This document shows positions 1 through 11,460 of a DNA stretch of 64,000 nt, piece by piece. The position numbers were made by a program, and so were the translations under genes. Location of the stretch: NCBI GenBank assembly GCA_037157565.1, contig JAZHRO010000073.1, positions 19,722,501 to 19,786,500 of the forward strand, in the 5' to 3' direction. Within the stretch, counting starts at the first letter, position 1. Every line of letters begins with the position of its first letter. Source of the DNA: Thalassia testudinum. Lineage: Eukaryota > Streptophyta > Magnoliopsida > Alismatales > Hydrocharitaceae. The notes below the pieces were generated by a model. It had not been told where the DNA came from, made no database searches, and saw only the letters and a program-made list of their open reading frames with translations.

Positions 1-1082
1 TAAAACATCCTTTAAGGCCTAAAGTTGGGTTAACTTGTACATGAATAAAAATCTTTAAAAATCACAAAAAAATAAAATAAACCTGATTTGAGTAAGATCA
101 GGTATTTTTCTAAGTGTATGCAAGGTTTCAAGGTAATTTGAACCCCCAGCTTGGTAAAACATACTAGCCGATGGTTAGTCTACCTTGAAACTTAATAAAA
201 GAACTAAAACTCAAAAATCACAAAAAAAACTATCTTTCTCTCACATCTTATTCTTTCTCTCTCATCCTCTATCTCCCCTAAACCTATAAAGACTATAAAA
301 ATTAGAAAAGTTCGAAAAATACCCAAAAATATCTTGTATATTATGTATATACTTGTATATATAATTTAAATCTAAGCTATATGTAAATATTGTATAATAT
401 GTATATAAAGTATATAAATAACTTATATATGTATTTTACATATTAAATTAAGTATTTAGAATAATTTAATGTATATATAACTTAACTGTATTATTAGATA
501 TTAATTTATATATACTAATTGTATATTAAATTAAGTAATTATATAAATCTATCTATATGTACATAATTAAGTCTAATACTATATGTATTTATTTATATAT
601 GCATTATGTACTATATAATATCTGTAATTTAATTTAATTATATATTTACAATAAATAATTAAGTTATTAAGTTAATTAGGTAATTTATTAACTTAAAATA
701 AAATAAATTAGTAATTTAAGTTAATACTGAAGTAAATTATATTGTATATTTGTAGTATATTATATTAAGTAGTTTCAACTTAGTTATACTGTATTTATAA
801 TGTATTATAGTATTTATAGTTTATTTATATATAAAACTATCTAAAACATGTATTTAATTATATATAATTTAAAATAAGGTTTATAAAATATAATAAAAAT
901 ATGTAATAAATAATTTATTATGTATATTAACACTGTATAAAGTCAATTTTATAATTAAGACACTAATTTATACATTAATTAAAAAATTAAGCTCTAAATT
1001 AATATGTATAAATTGTAAACTTTAGCTAATTTTATTACATATTTAAATAACTTATTTATGTAAATAAATTGTATAATTAGAT

Positions 1083-1158
1083 AGCCCTATGTAAGGGCTT
1101 TGTAACCCTATAATTTATTGTTAATTTAAATTAAATTATGGCCCTCAAATTGAGGGCC
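1083..1158 (+). repeat. two perfect inverted repeats upstream of the E TATA box
   Basis: AGCCCT/AGGGCT around a 5-base loop (1083-1099), then GGCCCTCAA/TTGAGGGCC around one base (1140-1158). A third small inverted repeat, TCCCAC-ATC-GTGGGA, follows near 1220-1234. All three lie within about 170 bases upstream of the TATA box. Confidence 0.75.
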
Positions 1159-1254
1159 TAAATCGTGGAATCAGGATATGCAGACGCGTGCATAGCAACA
1201 CCAATTGGCGCTTACATTAGTCCCACATCGTGGGATGAAGAGTGCGTGCATTGG

Positions 1255-1262
1255 TATAAAAG
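1255..1262 (+). promoter_or_regulatory. TATA box of LTR E
   Basis: TATAAAAG sits just after the AT-rich stretch and the inverted-repeat cluster, and is followed by a short AAGGCA/TGCCTT hairpin. This agrees with a U3-to-R boundary in a plus-strand LTR. A start site some 25-35 bases downstream is inferred. Confidence 0.5.
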
Positions 1263-2265
1263 GCATTTGTGCCTTAATTCGCTCAGTTGTCACGAGCGCC
1301 AGGCGCTAGAACCTATTACCCATTTCCTCCTTTATCTAAATGAACCAGTTTGCCCATTGAAAACCCAATTTTTGGGTTGAGGTGTAGTTGAACCAGCTGT
1401 GTGTGAGAGAGCACCTAAAAATAGCCAAGTGTTGAGTAGAAAGAAGTGAAGAGAGTGAGAATAGAAGAGCTGCTGAGCGAGTATGTTGAGAACACTTGTG
1501 TGCATATGTATGTGTTGTGTGCATGTATGTATGTATAAGTGTATAAATACATATATATATAAATAATGTAAATATATATGTATGTAGTGTGCATATATAT
1601 ATAAGTAATATATGTATACGTATAATTAAATATAGTATGTTTGAGCTCTTATATGTATATAAATAACTAGAGCTTTAGTAATGAATAAATCCATCATTAT
1701 AGATAAGTTAATATGTCAGTATAGATAGTAGTTTTTGCCTAGGTTATGTATATAATTTACTAGGATTTTACTGACATATATAGATGTTACTGTATATGTT
1801 ATATATGTTACTAAAGGTATTAGTATGTTAATATAATTTAGTATAGTAGATATTATTAACTAGTCATTGTACCTGTACATAGGTATTACTTGTATTAGTT
1901 GTAAATAATTAACATAGAGTAATTATATATAGTTTTTTATGCATGTTTGTGTACATATATTTTCAGGCATTATAATGTGTATGAACTGATTCTTTTGTAA
2001 ATAATTAATCCAATTCTTTCATTCATTGATTCATTCATTCATTTTTTAAATAAAATCAACATTTTTGGAATTGAAGAATATTTTTGGATTTAGAGAGTGA
2101 TGTATATCAATAACTGCCTCCCAGTGAATGACGTAGAAATAAACCAGTAAAAATAGTAAATAAATAAAATTGACGCGACATCGGTTTGCATTCATGACAT
2201 ATACTACAACAATGACTTTTAAAACAACATTTTTAATGTAGCCCAATCATCGACGATCAAATTTT

Positions 2266-2282
2266 TGGCGTCGTTGCCAGGG
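2266..2282 (+). promoter_or_regulatory. primer-binding site of element E (tRNA-Asp type)
   Basis: TGGCGTCGTTGCCAGGG matches the complement of the plant tRNA-Asp 3' end (TGGCGCCGTTGCCGGGG, recalled from general knowledge) at 15 of 17 bases. It primes minus-strand DNA synthesis in Athila-type elements and fixes element E on the plus strand. Confidence 0.65.
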
Positions 2283-2303
2283 AAAAAACTTGTCAATAGC
2301 GCT

Positions 2304-2499
2304 TTATTGTGATCGTTTGACAATTGTTGCAGAAAGTCGATTAGTTTGCGAATTAACATTCTCCAAGGCTGGCTTCCTAAAATGAGAAGGTGATGCAGGA
2401 GACTCTAATCTATGATTCATGGATTGATCTTCAACCAACTCCACCCTATCTTCAACAGAAGCATCTCCATTTGATCCTTCAAGAGAAGATGCCACCATA
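2304..2499 (-). pseudogene. possible captured exon of an unknown gene
   Basis: A minus-strand open segment follows an acceptor-like TTGCAG at 2500-2505. It encodes an acidic, serine-rich, low-complexity peptide (starts MVASSLEGSNGD, contains ESPASPSHFRKP) of about 64 residues. It ends in a stop, with an AATAAA poly(A)-like signal just downstream on the minus strand. I do not recognise the family. Its place in the same orientation as the hnRNP and beta-galactosidase fragments suggests that it is another captured piece, possibly a last exon. It could also be chance. Confidence 0.3.
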
Positions 2500-3234
2500 C
2501 TGCAACTAATCAAAAAAGTGTGAAGAGAGTAAAAAGCTTTGGCAAAGCATGAGATAAAAACCACCTATGTAATTCTATATGAGAGAAACCATTCTGTTAT
2601 AGTTACTGAGCATATAGAAAAACATGGTGCTCATGCAAACAAGCAAGAACTTACATTTTTCCACAAAAAGAAAACTGAAAATACATGGTAAAGGTCCCTT
2701 CCCATCACCCACATGGCCATGCATAAATGGAAGTTATGAATAATCATTATTTAATAAAAAATAGATATCACATCGGTTCCATGCAATTCAGTTGTTGATA
2801 GTTCATGAGTGCCTTGATTTTGGATCAATAGAGCTCTGTTCAAAATAAGTTTCAATAAAACAAGTATTCCAAATTGAAACCTTTGTGTAAAATAAAATTT
2901 TATTTAATTATAAAAAACAAAGATCAATCATCCCAAATCCTTCAAGATGCTTTCCCCTCTCATTAATTTCAAACACTTCTGCATGGGCTAGGAATGTATG
3001 GGCAATCTTAAATGATACACTAGCAAATAGGCAACTTTCAACCTACAATCAGACCACCTATAATTCATCATTAAAATCTAGCTCCTTGAAAAATCTAACA
3101 CAATTAAGTTGAAAATTATGCTCATAATTCACTTAGTAGATGGAAGCATTATTTCCTTGTTTTGCATCTGAATGTGTTTTGACATTACAAGCAACCAAAA
3201 TCAAGAAAAAGAAAACATAGGTATACCAACAACC

Positions 3235-3309
3235 TCACAGATTCATTTATTGAATCTTCCAAACTTTTTGAGGAAGTGAGCATAGTAGCAGCATCATTGG
3301 GCTGATGCT
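3235..3309 (-). pseudogene. possible captured exon of an unknown gene
   Basis: A short minus-strand open stretch (contains MLTSSKSLEDSINES) ends at a donor-like GAG|GTTG. It has the look of a small internal exon but no recognised homology, and lies between the beta-galactosidase fragment and the candidate exon at 2304-2499. It may belong with the latter. Confidence 0.2.
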
Positions 3310-3624
3310 TTGTTAAGTTAGTTTTTTGTTGATCATTCTAAAGAATAACTGAATAAATGTGATACAGCATGTGACTTCTTTGGCATCAAGTTGGGTTGAT
3401 GCTTTATAATTATCCCCATGTAGAATTTGTTGGAATATGATGAAGCAAGTGATTACCAACCATGCATATTCAGCTTTTGCCTCTTTCAAGAAAAATCTAA
3501 AAAAATGTATTGACAATTCTATAAAACATAACAGTAACAAATTACTTTCCTATAATTGCAATCAATATCAAATTAATGACAATAGTTAATAATTTGCAGC
3601 ACAAACCTCTACTCATTAAATGAA

Positions 3625-4256
3625 AAATATACCCATGGCTCCATTCAGCACAAACATAAGGTCCAATTCTAAGGATGGCTTAAAGTCCTGCACTCTTGAC
3701 TTGAGAAATCTGATGATGTCCGGATTTCCTTCTAAATTGTACTATCATAAAAAGGAAATAATACTTATTCAATCCTATCATCACAAAAAAGAAGTAAAAT
3801 CTCTTATATTTATCTCCTTCCCAATCCAACTAAAGCATTTAATTAGCCGGTTCATTGCAATCAACTTCACAACTAAAATACTCAAACAAATGCCATCAAA
3901 GCTCAGAAAAAAAACTATCTTCTACGTGGTTCATGTGTGTTCCAAAGTATGTATGTCTCAATCACATCAAGGCCTCCATCTTTTGCCTTTTGAATTAGAT
4001 TGGGCCAGATCTACATAACAACCAAATCATATTAATCAACAACTCAATCACATTAACTAAGTTCAAATATCATATTAAAGTATTCCTCAGGTGTGCTACG
4101 TGGGTAGTGGATTGCACTGGATATAAGAAGCCTCCTCTACCCATCAATGATCATGGCTCTTCCACCATGAGAAATGTCGAAGGCAGATGCAATGCCGATA
4201 AGAGAATGCAATGCACAGAGAAAGAAGAGGGTCAAAGATCCTTTACCTCGTCCCAT
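3625..4256 (-). pseudogene. beta-galactosidase (GH35) N-terminal fragment, broken
   Basis: Three exon-like segments encode the start of a plant glycoside hydrolase family 35 beta-galactosidase, an apoplastic enzyme removing terminal galactose from cell-wall polymers. Exon 1 (about 4256-4086) starts with Met and a signal-peptide-like hydrophobic run (LTLFFLCALHSLIGIASA). It then has the family's early motif with RAMIIDG, an in-frame TAG, and LLISSAIHYPRSTPE. Exon 2 (about 4010-3928) follows an AG acceptor and carries [20 protein letters not shown] and LWNTHEP. Exon 3 (about 3741-3630) carries YNLEG, then after a frameshift AGL-stop-AILRIGPYVCAEW. The intron positions match my memory of plant family members. 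The exon 1 donor looks mutated (GAG|GA). Catalytic residues and the rest of the roughly 700-850 residue enzyme are absent. Introns are kept, so this is a DNA-level copy and not a processed pseudogene. Confidence 0.85.
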
Positions 4257-4714
4257 CTTATCTTTCTCCAATCCTTTGGAGACAAGACTATTCATGCATT
4301 GCATTGCTTGCACGAGCTGTCGCAAAAATATATAGTCTCACAAGGTCAAATTAAGAGAAGATCTGAGTTAATAATCTTAATTAAAAATATATATATAATC
4401 AATCTTGATAGTTGAATTATTCTACTTTTGGTAGCTTTGGAACCAATAGAACTGTTGTTGGATTGAGCAGTGGCAAACTGTAGGTACTGGTTAATAACTA
4501 GGGACTGGATACAAATAGCCCTAATAATCACAATATAAAATGCCCTGATGAAGAGGAAAAGGAAAGTACACCTTTAGATGCTTCTTTGGCATGTAAGCCA
4601 AATATTTGAGATAAAGTTAATGAGAAGTATAGAAAATAGAGTTTCTATTTTACATTGGATGTCAAGGTGACATTGAAGTAAAATCACTTTAGTTCTTGCT
4701 AGGTTAATCATATT

Positions 4715-6770
4715 TCATTTTGATAATATATTATCTATCGTTTCTTCATTCTTAAAGACAATAAATCCAAATCCCCATGATTTGTTTGTTTGATGGTCAT
4801 AAATAATCTCATGCTCAACCAACTTGCCATACTTGGAAAAGAAGTCCTTCAACTCATCTGGTAAGTAGCATACAAACAAATAAACAAAAATAGATAAAAA
4901 CTAATTAGTTTTAAGATTGTAGGCAAAAAAAAGCACGAATAATCAAGCAAAATAAGTACGTTCAGTCACAGTCATAGTAGTAGGAATTCCACCAACAAAT
5001 ATCTTCTTGGTTTTCACATCCTTGGATTGGACAAAACCTTAGGTATGGTTCTCTTGATTTCAACCTACAGAAAAAGTAAAATAATATCCTCAAACTATGT
5101 TACTTAATCAATGGAAATGCAATTTTGAAAATGGTACAAAGAAAGATATAGTAACAACCAACATAGTAACAATGGGAAGCATTTTAAAAAAAGGTGGAAC
5201 GAGATGCACCGTACCTACAACAACACCTTCAAAAACATTAATACCGGGATAGCATCCAGAAAACTTAGTCAAAGACAAGCATGCAAACAACGCAACTTAA
5301 AAGTATAGGAAATTAATCAATTTACATGTTCTGAATAAAATAAAATGCACCTATATTCATTAAAATAAACAGTAGATAAAATGGCAACAAAGATGGAAGT
5401 ACTACTGGAAATAAAATTCACTTAAAGACAAACATGTAAATAGTGCAACATAAAATCATAGGAAATGAATTGATTTACATGCTTTGAATAAAATAAAATG
5501 CACCTATATTCATCAAAATCACAGAAGATTAAATGGCAACAAATAGATAGAAGTACTATTACAAACAAAATTCACCTTGCTTTAATAGGAAGACCCCTAA
5601 TCAATGAAAACAACAAAAACAGGTGTGCACCAAATAATTCATAAACACCAATTAAGGTGCCACATCACCACCAATGTCATATGTACCAACACACCTAATT
5701 ATCCTTTTGAAAAATAGCCAAATGACATGGATTGTCCAGCCTCTCAAAAGTATGCACAAGTATGAATAATAGGCATAAGATATGCCCAGCAATCCACAAA
5801 CCAACCACAAAGTAAAGAATAGGAAGTAAAGGCCTCAACTAGACACTGCATCGCTGCTCACCCACCGGTGAGCACATATTTGGACAATGATCCAAGTATT
5901 TCAAAAAAAAAACCCAAATATTTCATCAAATAGATTTTGGTGAAAATAGTTTTTGTAACTATAAACAGGAGTGTGTGTTCTATCTGGAGGCTCAGACAAC
6001 TTGAACAAAATAAGGTAGATTTCATTTCTCATTTGAAATACTACTGAAGGTAATTTTACACTTTAGGTGGACACATAATCAGAAACTTTGTTCACACAAG
6101 TTTCTACAATGCAAGTGATAGAAAAATAAAGCTTTTCTAGAGAATCATTTAATAAGTCATGTCTTCCCAGTGACATCAGAATTACCTATTGAAAATTTCT
6201 AGTACTAGCCATAGGCCTAGAAATGCAGATACAAACATGAAGAGAAGACATTTGGGATGATAAATATTTCTCAAACAAACAAGGATAAAACTGCACTGGC
6301 ACCAGTCAATGGCAACCCTAAAGAATGCCCCCCTTTGCTACCTTTTTTATCGATACCCCCAATGCCATTATTGCATGCTCAGCATATGAGATATGGCTAC
6401 TATCTGCATCCATTGTCGATGTACAAGGGATAAGTTGGTAAACAAGACTTGCAAAATACTAAACCATAAGCTTAAAGAAATATATTCTAGGTGTATGTAT
6501 GGCATAAATAAATCCACCTTGTAGTACATGATAAAGTTTGTCCTCAATATATAATATATTCATTAACTATTTGAAACCACTAAGGAACTAGTGTAAACAT
6601 AAAAATTCAGGAGAAAAGAAATGCAAATCCAGAAAAAAAAAGGATGAAAATCTTACAGGTTTTCCCAAGATCACATGGTTGTCTTCTATCAATTTGTCAA
6701 CCATTGAAGGATCAACATATGTTATGGACTCAAACCCCCTAGGATGCCCTGTTAGTTTATCTTTCACGAT
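4715..6770 (-). pseudogene. hnRNP1/Musashi-like RRM protein fragment (3 exons)
   Basis: This is a fragment of a plant two-RRM heterogeneous nuclear ribonucleoprotein, an RNA-binding protein of mRNA processing. Exon a (about 6770-6657) gives the second half of RRM1 (VKDKLTGHPRGF, VDPSMVDKLIEDNHVILGKP) and ends at a GTAAG donor. Exon b (about 5069-4962) follows TTTCTGTAG and gives VEIKRTIPK, then after a frameshift VQSKDVKTKKIFVGGIPTT, the start of RRM2. Exon c (about 4857-4715) continues RRM2 (DELKDFFSKYGKLVEHEI, WGFGFIVF) and stops at ILSK. The N-terminal half of RRM1 and the usual Gly-rich tail are missing. The upstream break coincides with the edge of the truncated A-family LTR at about 6771. 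Family assignment is confident; function is lost. Confidence 0.85.
5271..5578. repeat. 153-bp imperfect direct tandem duplication
   Basis: Two adjacent copies begin with AAAGACAA at 5271 and 5424. They share long blocks such as GAATAAAATAAAATGCACCT and TATATTCAT. They lie in the intron between exons a and b of the hnRNP fragment. Confidence 0.75.
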
Positions 6771-9700
6771 GCCCACACTCACACTCAGACCCATATGCAC
6801 ACACGCCCACAGGCACACACACACCTGCACAGGCACGCACCTGCACCCTATTCTCATAAGTTGCACCCTCTGCTAACGACCGGGGGGTCTAGCACAGGAA
6901 AACAACTTATACTAAGGCCGATGCTCTATAGTTCCCGATGTGGGACTATGTTTCACCCTTCCATGCCAGACTTCAAGACTCGATTTCGACTGACTAAGTT
7001 CACCAAATCGATCAAGCAAAAGCTCGATCGAAAGCTCTTCAGGTGCTCTACCTAATTATAACACCAATTTGGTGCTTCGATCTCGTATGATCCTTTGATT
7101 TGAAGGATGAAAGCAGCTATTTTACATGTCCAAAATGGTCTGCAGAGAAGAGCAGTGGGTCTTTTAACTTGCAGGAGGGACTTTCTTCCTCAACTGAAGG
7201 CCTGAATGACTTTAGTGAGGTGTTTTGCATCAAATGGAGAAGGAAGGAAGATCTGGAAAAGACTTAGGAAGAAGAAGAAGCTCAAAGCTTCGTTCCCAGT
7301 GCACAGAGCTCAGGTTTAAACTCAAAATTTGCTAACAGAAAGAGATTAACCTCTAGAAGAGGTTTGAACATCCTCAGAAGGTTGAGAGTGACTTATCTGG
7401 AGAAATTTGGCCTTCAAAATTCAACAGAGCCCCACTGCAATAGTATTGGGTTCATTTCAAACCCAAATTGAATAGAAGAAGAGAACTCTAAGATTAATCA
7501 ATTAAACTCAATAAAATCAACTTGATTGATCTCTAAATACTTCCAGAAACCAAATTAACCTATCAATTCCATGTTTTGATCAATAAATCTTCAATTACAA
7601 CTCAGATTTGACTGACTAAGCTCAAAATTTGACTTTCAGAATTAGAGACTTCCAGATCAAATTGAAACCCTACATTACTTTAATTTATCCTTAGGAATTC
7701 ACTCAACCCCTTAAAACTAGGTTTTGATGGCTTTTGATGGCTTCTCAGACGTCGCCGCCTGAGATGAAACCCACTTTGTTCGGCAGAGCATTCAAGGAAC
7801 TCTAAAGCCTAAACAATTCTTGTAACATACTCCTGAAGCTCTGTAGAAGCTTCCTGATCGATTATACTATTAGAACCCTAACAGAATTAGGCTCTCCAAC
7901 TCTGCTGGAGTTGGAGAAGATGACAGTCAGGAAAAACCTCTAGTCAACAAAACACAAATTAAATTGCTAATTTATGATCCTAAGGTATAAAGGATACCAT
8001 TCGGAATTTCTCTCGGAGTTCCAAGGGTTGAAGCAAATTTTTAACTTGCCGGAGCTCGTTGGAGCTCCGATGAACTCAGAAATGATCACCTGGAGTTTAA
8101 AACTCCACAAAACAATCTGTGAATGGTCTTAAAAGATCCCTGAGGTCACAAGGAACCTCAGGAGCTCTTCAATTGGTGCGATTGAAACTCTTGATCATCA
8201 AGTAATCAAGAACTCAGGAGAATTTCTTCTTGAGTTCTTCTGAATTCATTAACAGCTCTCTCACTCAATTGGGTGAGGGTTAAGGCTCAAAAGAGCCTAG
8301 CAATTCTCTGGGAGTAGGTAATTAGGTGATTTAACTCCTCCTAAGCTGCCATTGACAGCGAGCTGAGGAGGTTGGATGAAATTGGGTGTTTATTGTGTAA
8401 GCAGTTATTTATCAAATTAATGCAATGATTGGGGCCCTTAGATGATGTATAAGTGATGGAGGGCCGCTGGGAAGGTTATCTAAGCTCGGGGACCTTCGCC
8501 ATGGATAGCGGAAGTCACCGATGAAGGTGGAGGTGAATTAGGCGCTTAAGCTGATAAAAGTGAATGAAAGGACAAGAAATGGAATTGTGAGATGAAAAGA
8601 AAGGTGCTCAACGAATTAAAAGACAAATGAATGCTCCATACGAGCTCAAGGAGCATGCTGGAGCTGAAAAAGACAACAGAAGAATTTAACATCTAACCTA
8701 ACTAAACTACCTAATTGACTAAACTAACTAGTCTAACTTACCTATCCTACTGTTACCTGGAAGAAAGGGCAGAGAGATCTCCGTCGACGGTTGTAACGGA
8801 GGAGAAAATTAGAGGGAAGGAGGAAGAAGTCTGGCGGGCAAATTCGTGGAGTGGAAGCGAAGTCCGGAGTCGTCACCTTAACCAAAGGCACGGCGGAGGA
8901 TGGCGGAGATCGACAGATGGTGGAAATGATCAGAGGAAGTACGTGGAAGTGGAGGTAGTTTGTCGGAGCTGGAGTGAATAGCCTATCAGTTAGCTGTAGT
9001 TGGGGGAAGAGAGTAGGGAGCTAACCTCACAAATCAGTGATATGGCGAGCTATTTATAGGTGATGGTGGAGGATAAGGGGGACGTATCTGGACGGGTATA
9101 GGTCTAGGTTCATTGAAACCACCAACGTCGTCTCCGACGTCGGTGAGCTTAACAGCTAGATCTAAATAGGATTAAAGAATCATCTGGTTTGTCAGATGCG
9201 AAGAAGGTGAGTGAAAGCTCTAGAGCAACGGTGGAGGAGTTTTGATGGTGGATTGGCGGTGATTGAACGGTGTGGTGATCGGCTGTCGTCAGCCGTCCAG
9301 TGCGAGGGAGAAGAGGAAGAGGAAGAAGAAGGCGATGCTCACAGGGACATAAACACAATAAAAACTATGGACTTTATTGAAAGAAAAGGACTCGATTGAA
9401 ATGAATCCTAAGGACCAAAATGCAAACAGAAGCATTTTAAGTTAAATTTAATTTAATTATTTTCCAAGTTTTTGTATATAATTATAAATTAGATAAATAT
9501 TATACAAATTCCTTTATTTTACATTTTTTACCTTTTTATTTTTATTTATTTAATTTATTAAATTACTTAAGTTATTACATACTTATGGTTAAATATTTAT
9601 AATGTTAAATTAAATATTAATTATGTAGCTAAATATTTATAAATCAAGTCCAAATTATTATTTAAATTATTAATAACATTAATTGAAATTTAATTTAGCA

Positions 9701-9838
9701 TTATTAACTTATTTAATGGTCCTTTAATATATTATCCCTTATATTATAATTAAACCCTAAATAGACATATTCCTAGCTAATTAACTATGGAAATTAGTTA
9801 ATTAGGGGTATTTAAGAGCCATGATGAGTCTCTCATCA
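6771..9838 (-). mobile_element. A-family LTR, truncated (3' LTR)
   Basis: This minus-strand LTR begins at 9838 with TGATGAG and a terminal hairpin. It shares many diverged blocks with the LTR at 25660-29686, for example GATGTGGGACTATGTTT near 6938 and 26801, GCCATTGACAGCG near 8349 and 28194, and CTACTGTTACCTGGA near 8747 and 28603. About 0.8-1 kb at its 3' (left) end is missing, and the break falls in a CA-rich stretch (6771-6850) that abuts the hnRNP exon. The sequence right of 9838 is a polypurine tract, so this was the 3' LTR of a minus-strand element. Confidence 0.75.
9051..9058 (-). promoter_or_regulatory. TATA box of truncated A-family LTR
   Basis: TATAAATA on the minus strand, at the same relative place as the TATA box of the longer A-family copy (28913-28920). 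Confidence 0.5.
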
Positions 9839-9875
9839 TACCCCCAAGCCAAAGTTTTGTTAGCCCCTAGCAAAA
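9839..9875 (-). promoter_or_regulatory. polypurine tract and upstream stem-loop, A family
   Basis: On the minus strand, stem TTTTGCTAG pairs with CTAACAAAA (one mismatch) and is followed by GGCTTGGGGGTA directly before the LTR start TGATGAG. This is the plus-strand DNA priming site. Confidence 0.7.
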
Positions 9876-10270
9876 TTAACCAAGAAATATGATGATTTAG
9901 ACATCAGGGTGCTTAAATTATTATAAATAAATCTAAATAGAGGAATGCTTAGGTCATAGCTTTTCAATATTCAATTTTTTAAATTTTTATATTTTAAACA
10001 AATATCCATAAATATGCAGATCATTTACGAGAATATCTTTACTTTATACTCAAAAACTTAAACACTTCTCAAAATACGTATTCATTAAAAATCGAATCCT
10101 TGATGGGAATTTCCTTAAGATTAGAATTCAGAAAACTCGCTTATTCTTTGTATTTGTTCTCAACCCTAGAAACTAAGAGGTCAAGATATTTTAAGAAAAT
10201 AAAATTCCAAGGTTGGAATTTAACTTTTAACTCAAAAATTCAACAGACTTAAGTTAATCCTTAGGTTTGT
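9876..10270 (-). other. 3' untranslated remnant of the A-family element
   Basis: AT-rich non-coding sequence adjoining the polypurine tract of the A-family LTR. It resembles in style the 3' UTRs of B and F. It breaks off near 10270, where plus-strand element G sequence starts. No gene is seen. Confidence 0.45.
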
Positions 10271-10275
10271 GAAAT

Positions 10276-10750
10276 ATGACTTTTACCAACCTAGCTTTTT
10301 GCAAATTAACTAGACACCCTTTATTAACCAAACTCAAAGATGGTAAAATCCCTAACCAGCCAGCCCACAACACCAAGGACAGACTTCTAGACCTACTACA
10401 AAATCAGGAAGATATGGTGTTGATGTTAGAGGAAGACGAATACAATAGTGAGAAGCCTAAGAGACTCTCAGGGATAATACACATCAATTGAGGATTTATG
10501 CCTTGAGGAGAACAAATAATTGAGCGATATAGGCTTACTCCAAAACATTAAGACTGATCCTCCTTCAGAAATAATTGAGGATACTGAAGCAACTCCTCTC
10601 TTTACTGGTAAATCACATATATGCCCTGACAAATACTTAAGTGAACCAAAAGAATCTGAGGATGAAATTAATTATAATGATTCTGTTGCTTCGACCCTGC
10701 CATCAAATAAATGTGATTTGGAGTCCACCACTGATTCACATATACTATAG
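10276..10750 (+). pseudogene. degenerate open segments in element G, unknown
   Basis: Two short open segments (71 and 76 codons), separated by a stop, encode hydrophilic acidic peptides (for example LLDLLQNQEDMVLMLEEDEY and PPSEIIEDTEATPLFTG). They might be the decayed linker between protease and reverse transcriptase, which is acidic and poorly conserved in related copies. No diagnostic motif is visible, so this is only positional inference. Confidence 0.25.
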
Positions 10751-11460
10751 AAGGTGAAAATATGACTCCGATTCTTGAGAAAATCATTAATGATAGGTAG
10801 GGTGACTTCAATTTTTCTACAAGTACTAGGGAGAATAATACATAATCTAAATTGTTGTTGGAACTAGACTTGACACAAACTAAGACCTCCTTGGACTTAA
10901 TCATTACCTTCCAACACCACAATCAACCCTTACATTCCCTAACTGTTCCCTGGCTCAGGTCTCTACTCATATACATTCTTTCTACGGAGAATATCAGGCC
11001 AGTACATCCTTGAGTGGAATGGCGAGTTTGGATTGATGCTTTTACTTTTAGTCTCGCCATTCAAAGGTTTGAAATAATTATGCATACATCTTTTAAAACC
11101 CTTTCTACTTTGGAGGATCCTTGTTATCCTCCACTCCTGTTTCGAGAGGTCCCTTCTATTATTTTTTTTCCTAGACCTCTTCAGGTAGCCTACGAGGTTC
11201 ACTGTTTTCATGTTTTCTAGAGAGCATTTGGAATCACTCTTCATCATCAGCTCACCAACATCCGGGGCTACTTGTTCTTTAGGCCTACGCTTTTACGCAT
11301 ATTTTTGGGGCCTAGTTCTTTCTGTTTGGAACCATACTTACAGGTTCCCTATAAGTCTGGCTGCCGACAAAAAATGCAGCGCTTGTTGGGAGGCAACCTA
11401 ACATCCAAAATATTACCTTCATCAAGTGATTTCCTTCCTTTCTCCCCCCTATTTTAATTT

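Larger units (their letters stand above)
1..2259 (+). mobile_element. LTR (3' portion) of Athila-like element E
   Basis: Interpreted as the end of a plus-strand LTR. It stops in ...GATCA seven bases before a tRNA-Asp-type primer-binding site, and it contains a TATA box with upstream hairpins in the same orientation. Bases 300-1130 are extremely AT-rich, 1530-1640 is (TA/TG)-rich, and 2010-2046 is an ATTC-type simple repeat. No protein similarity is seen in the short reading frames. The left LTR boundary is not recognisable and may lie inside or left of the window. The internal region expected after the primer-binding site is missing and is replaced by the gene-fragment island. Confidence 0.5.

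Noticed and set aside
1165..1524. Short open frames on both strands around the E promoter
   Set aside because: They overlap the TATA box and leader-like region, have no protein-family motif, and are of chance length.
2300..6770. Helitron ends around the captured-gene island
   Set aside because: No convincing TC...CTRR termini with a 3' hairpin, nor MULE-type TIRs with 9-bp duplications, could be found at the borders.
6588..7055. Overlapping open frames rich in His/Thr/Cys
   Set aside because: Translations of the CA-rich microsatellite. Only the RRM-encoding part (6657-6770, minus) is meaningful.
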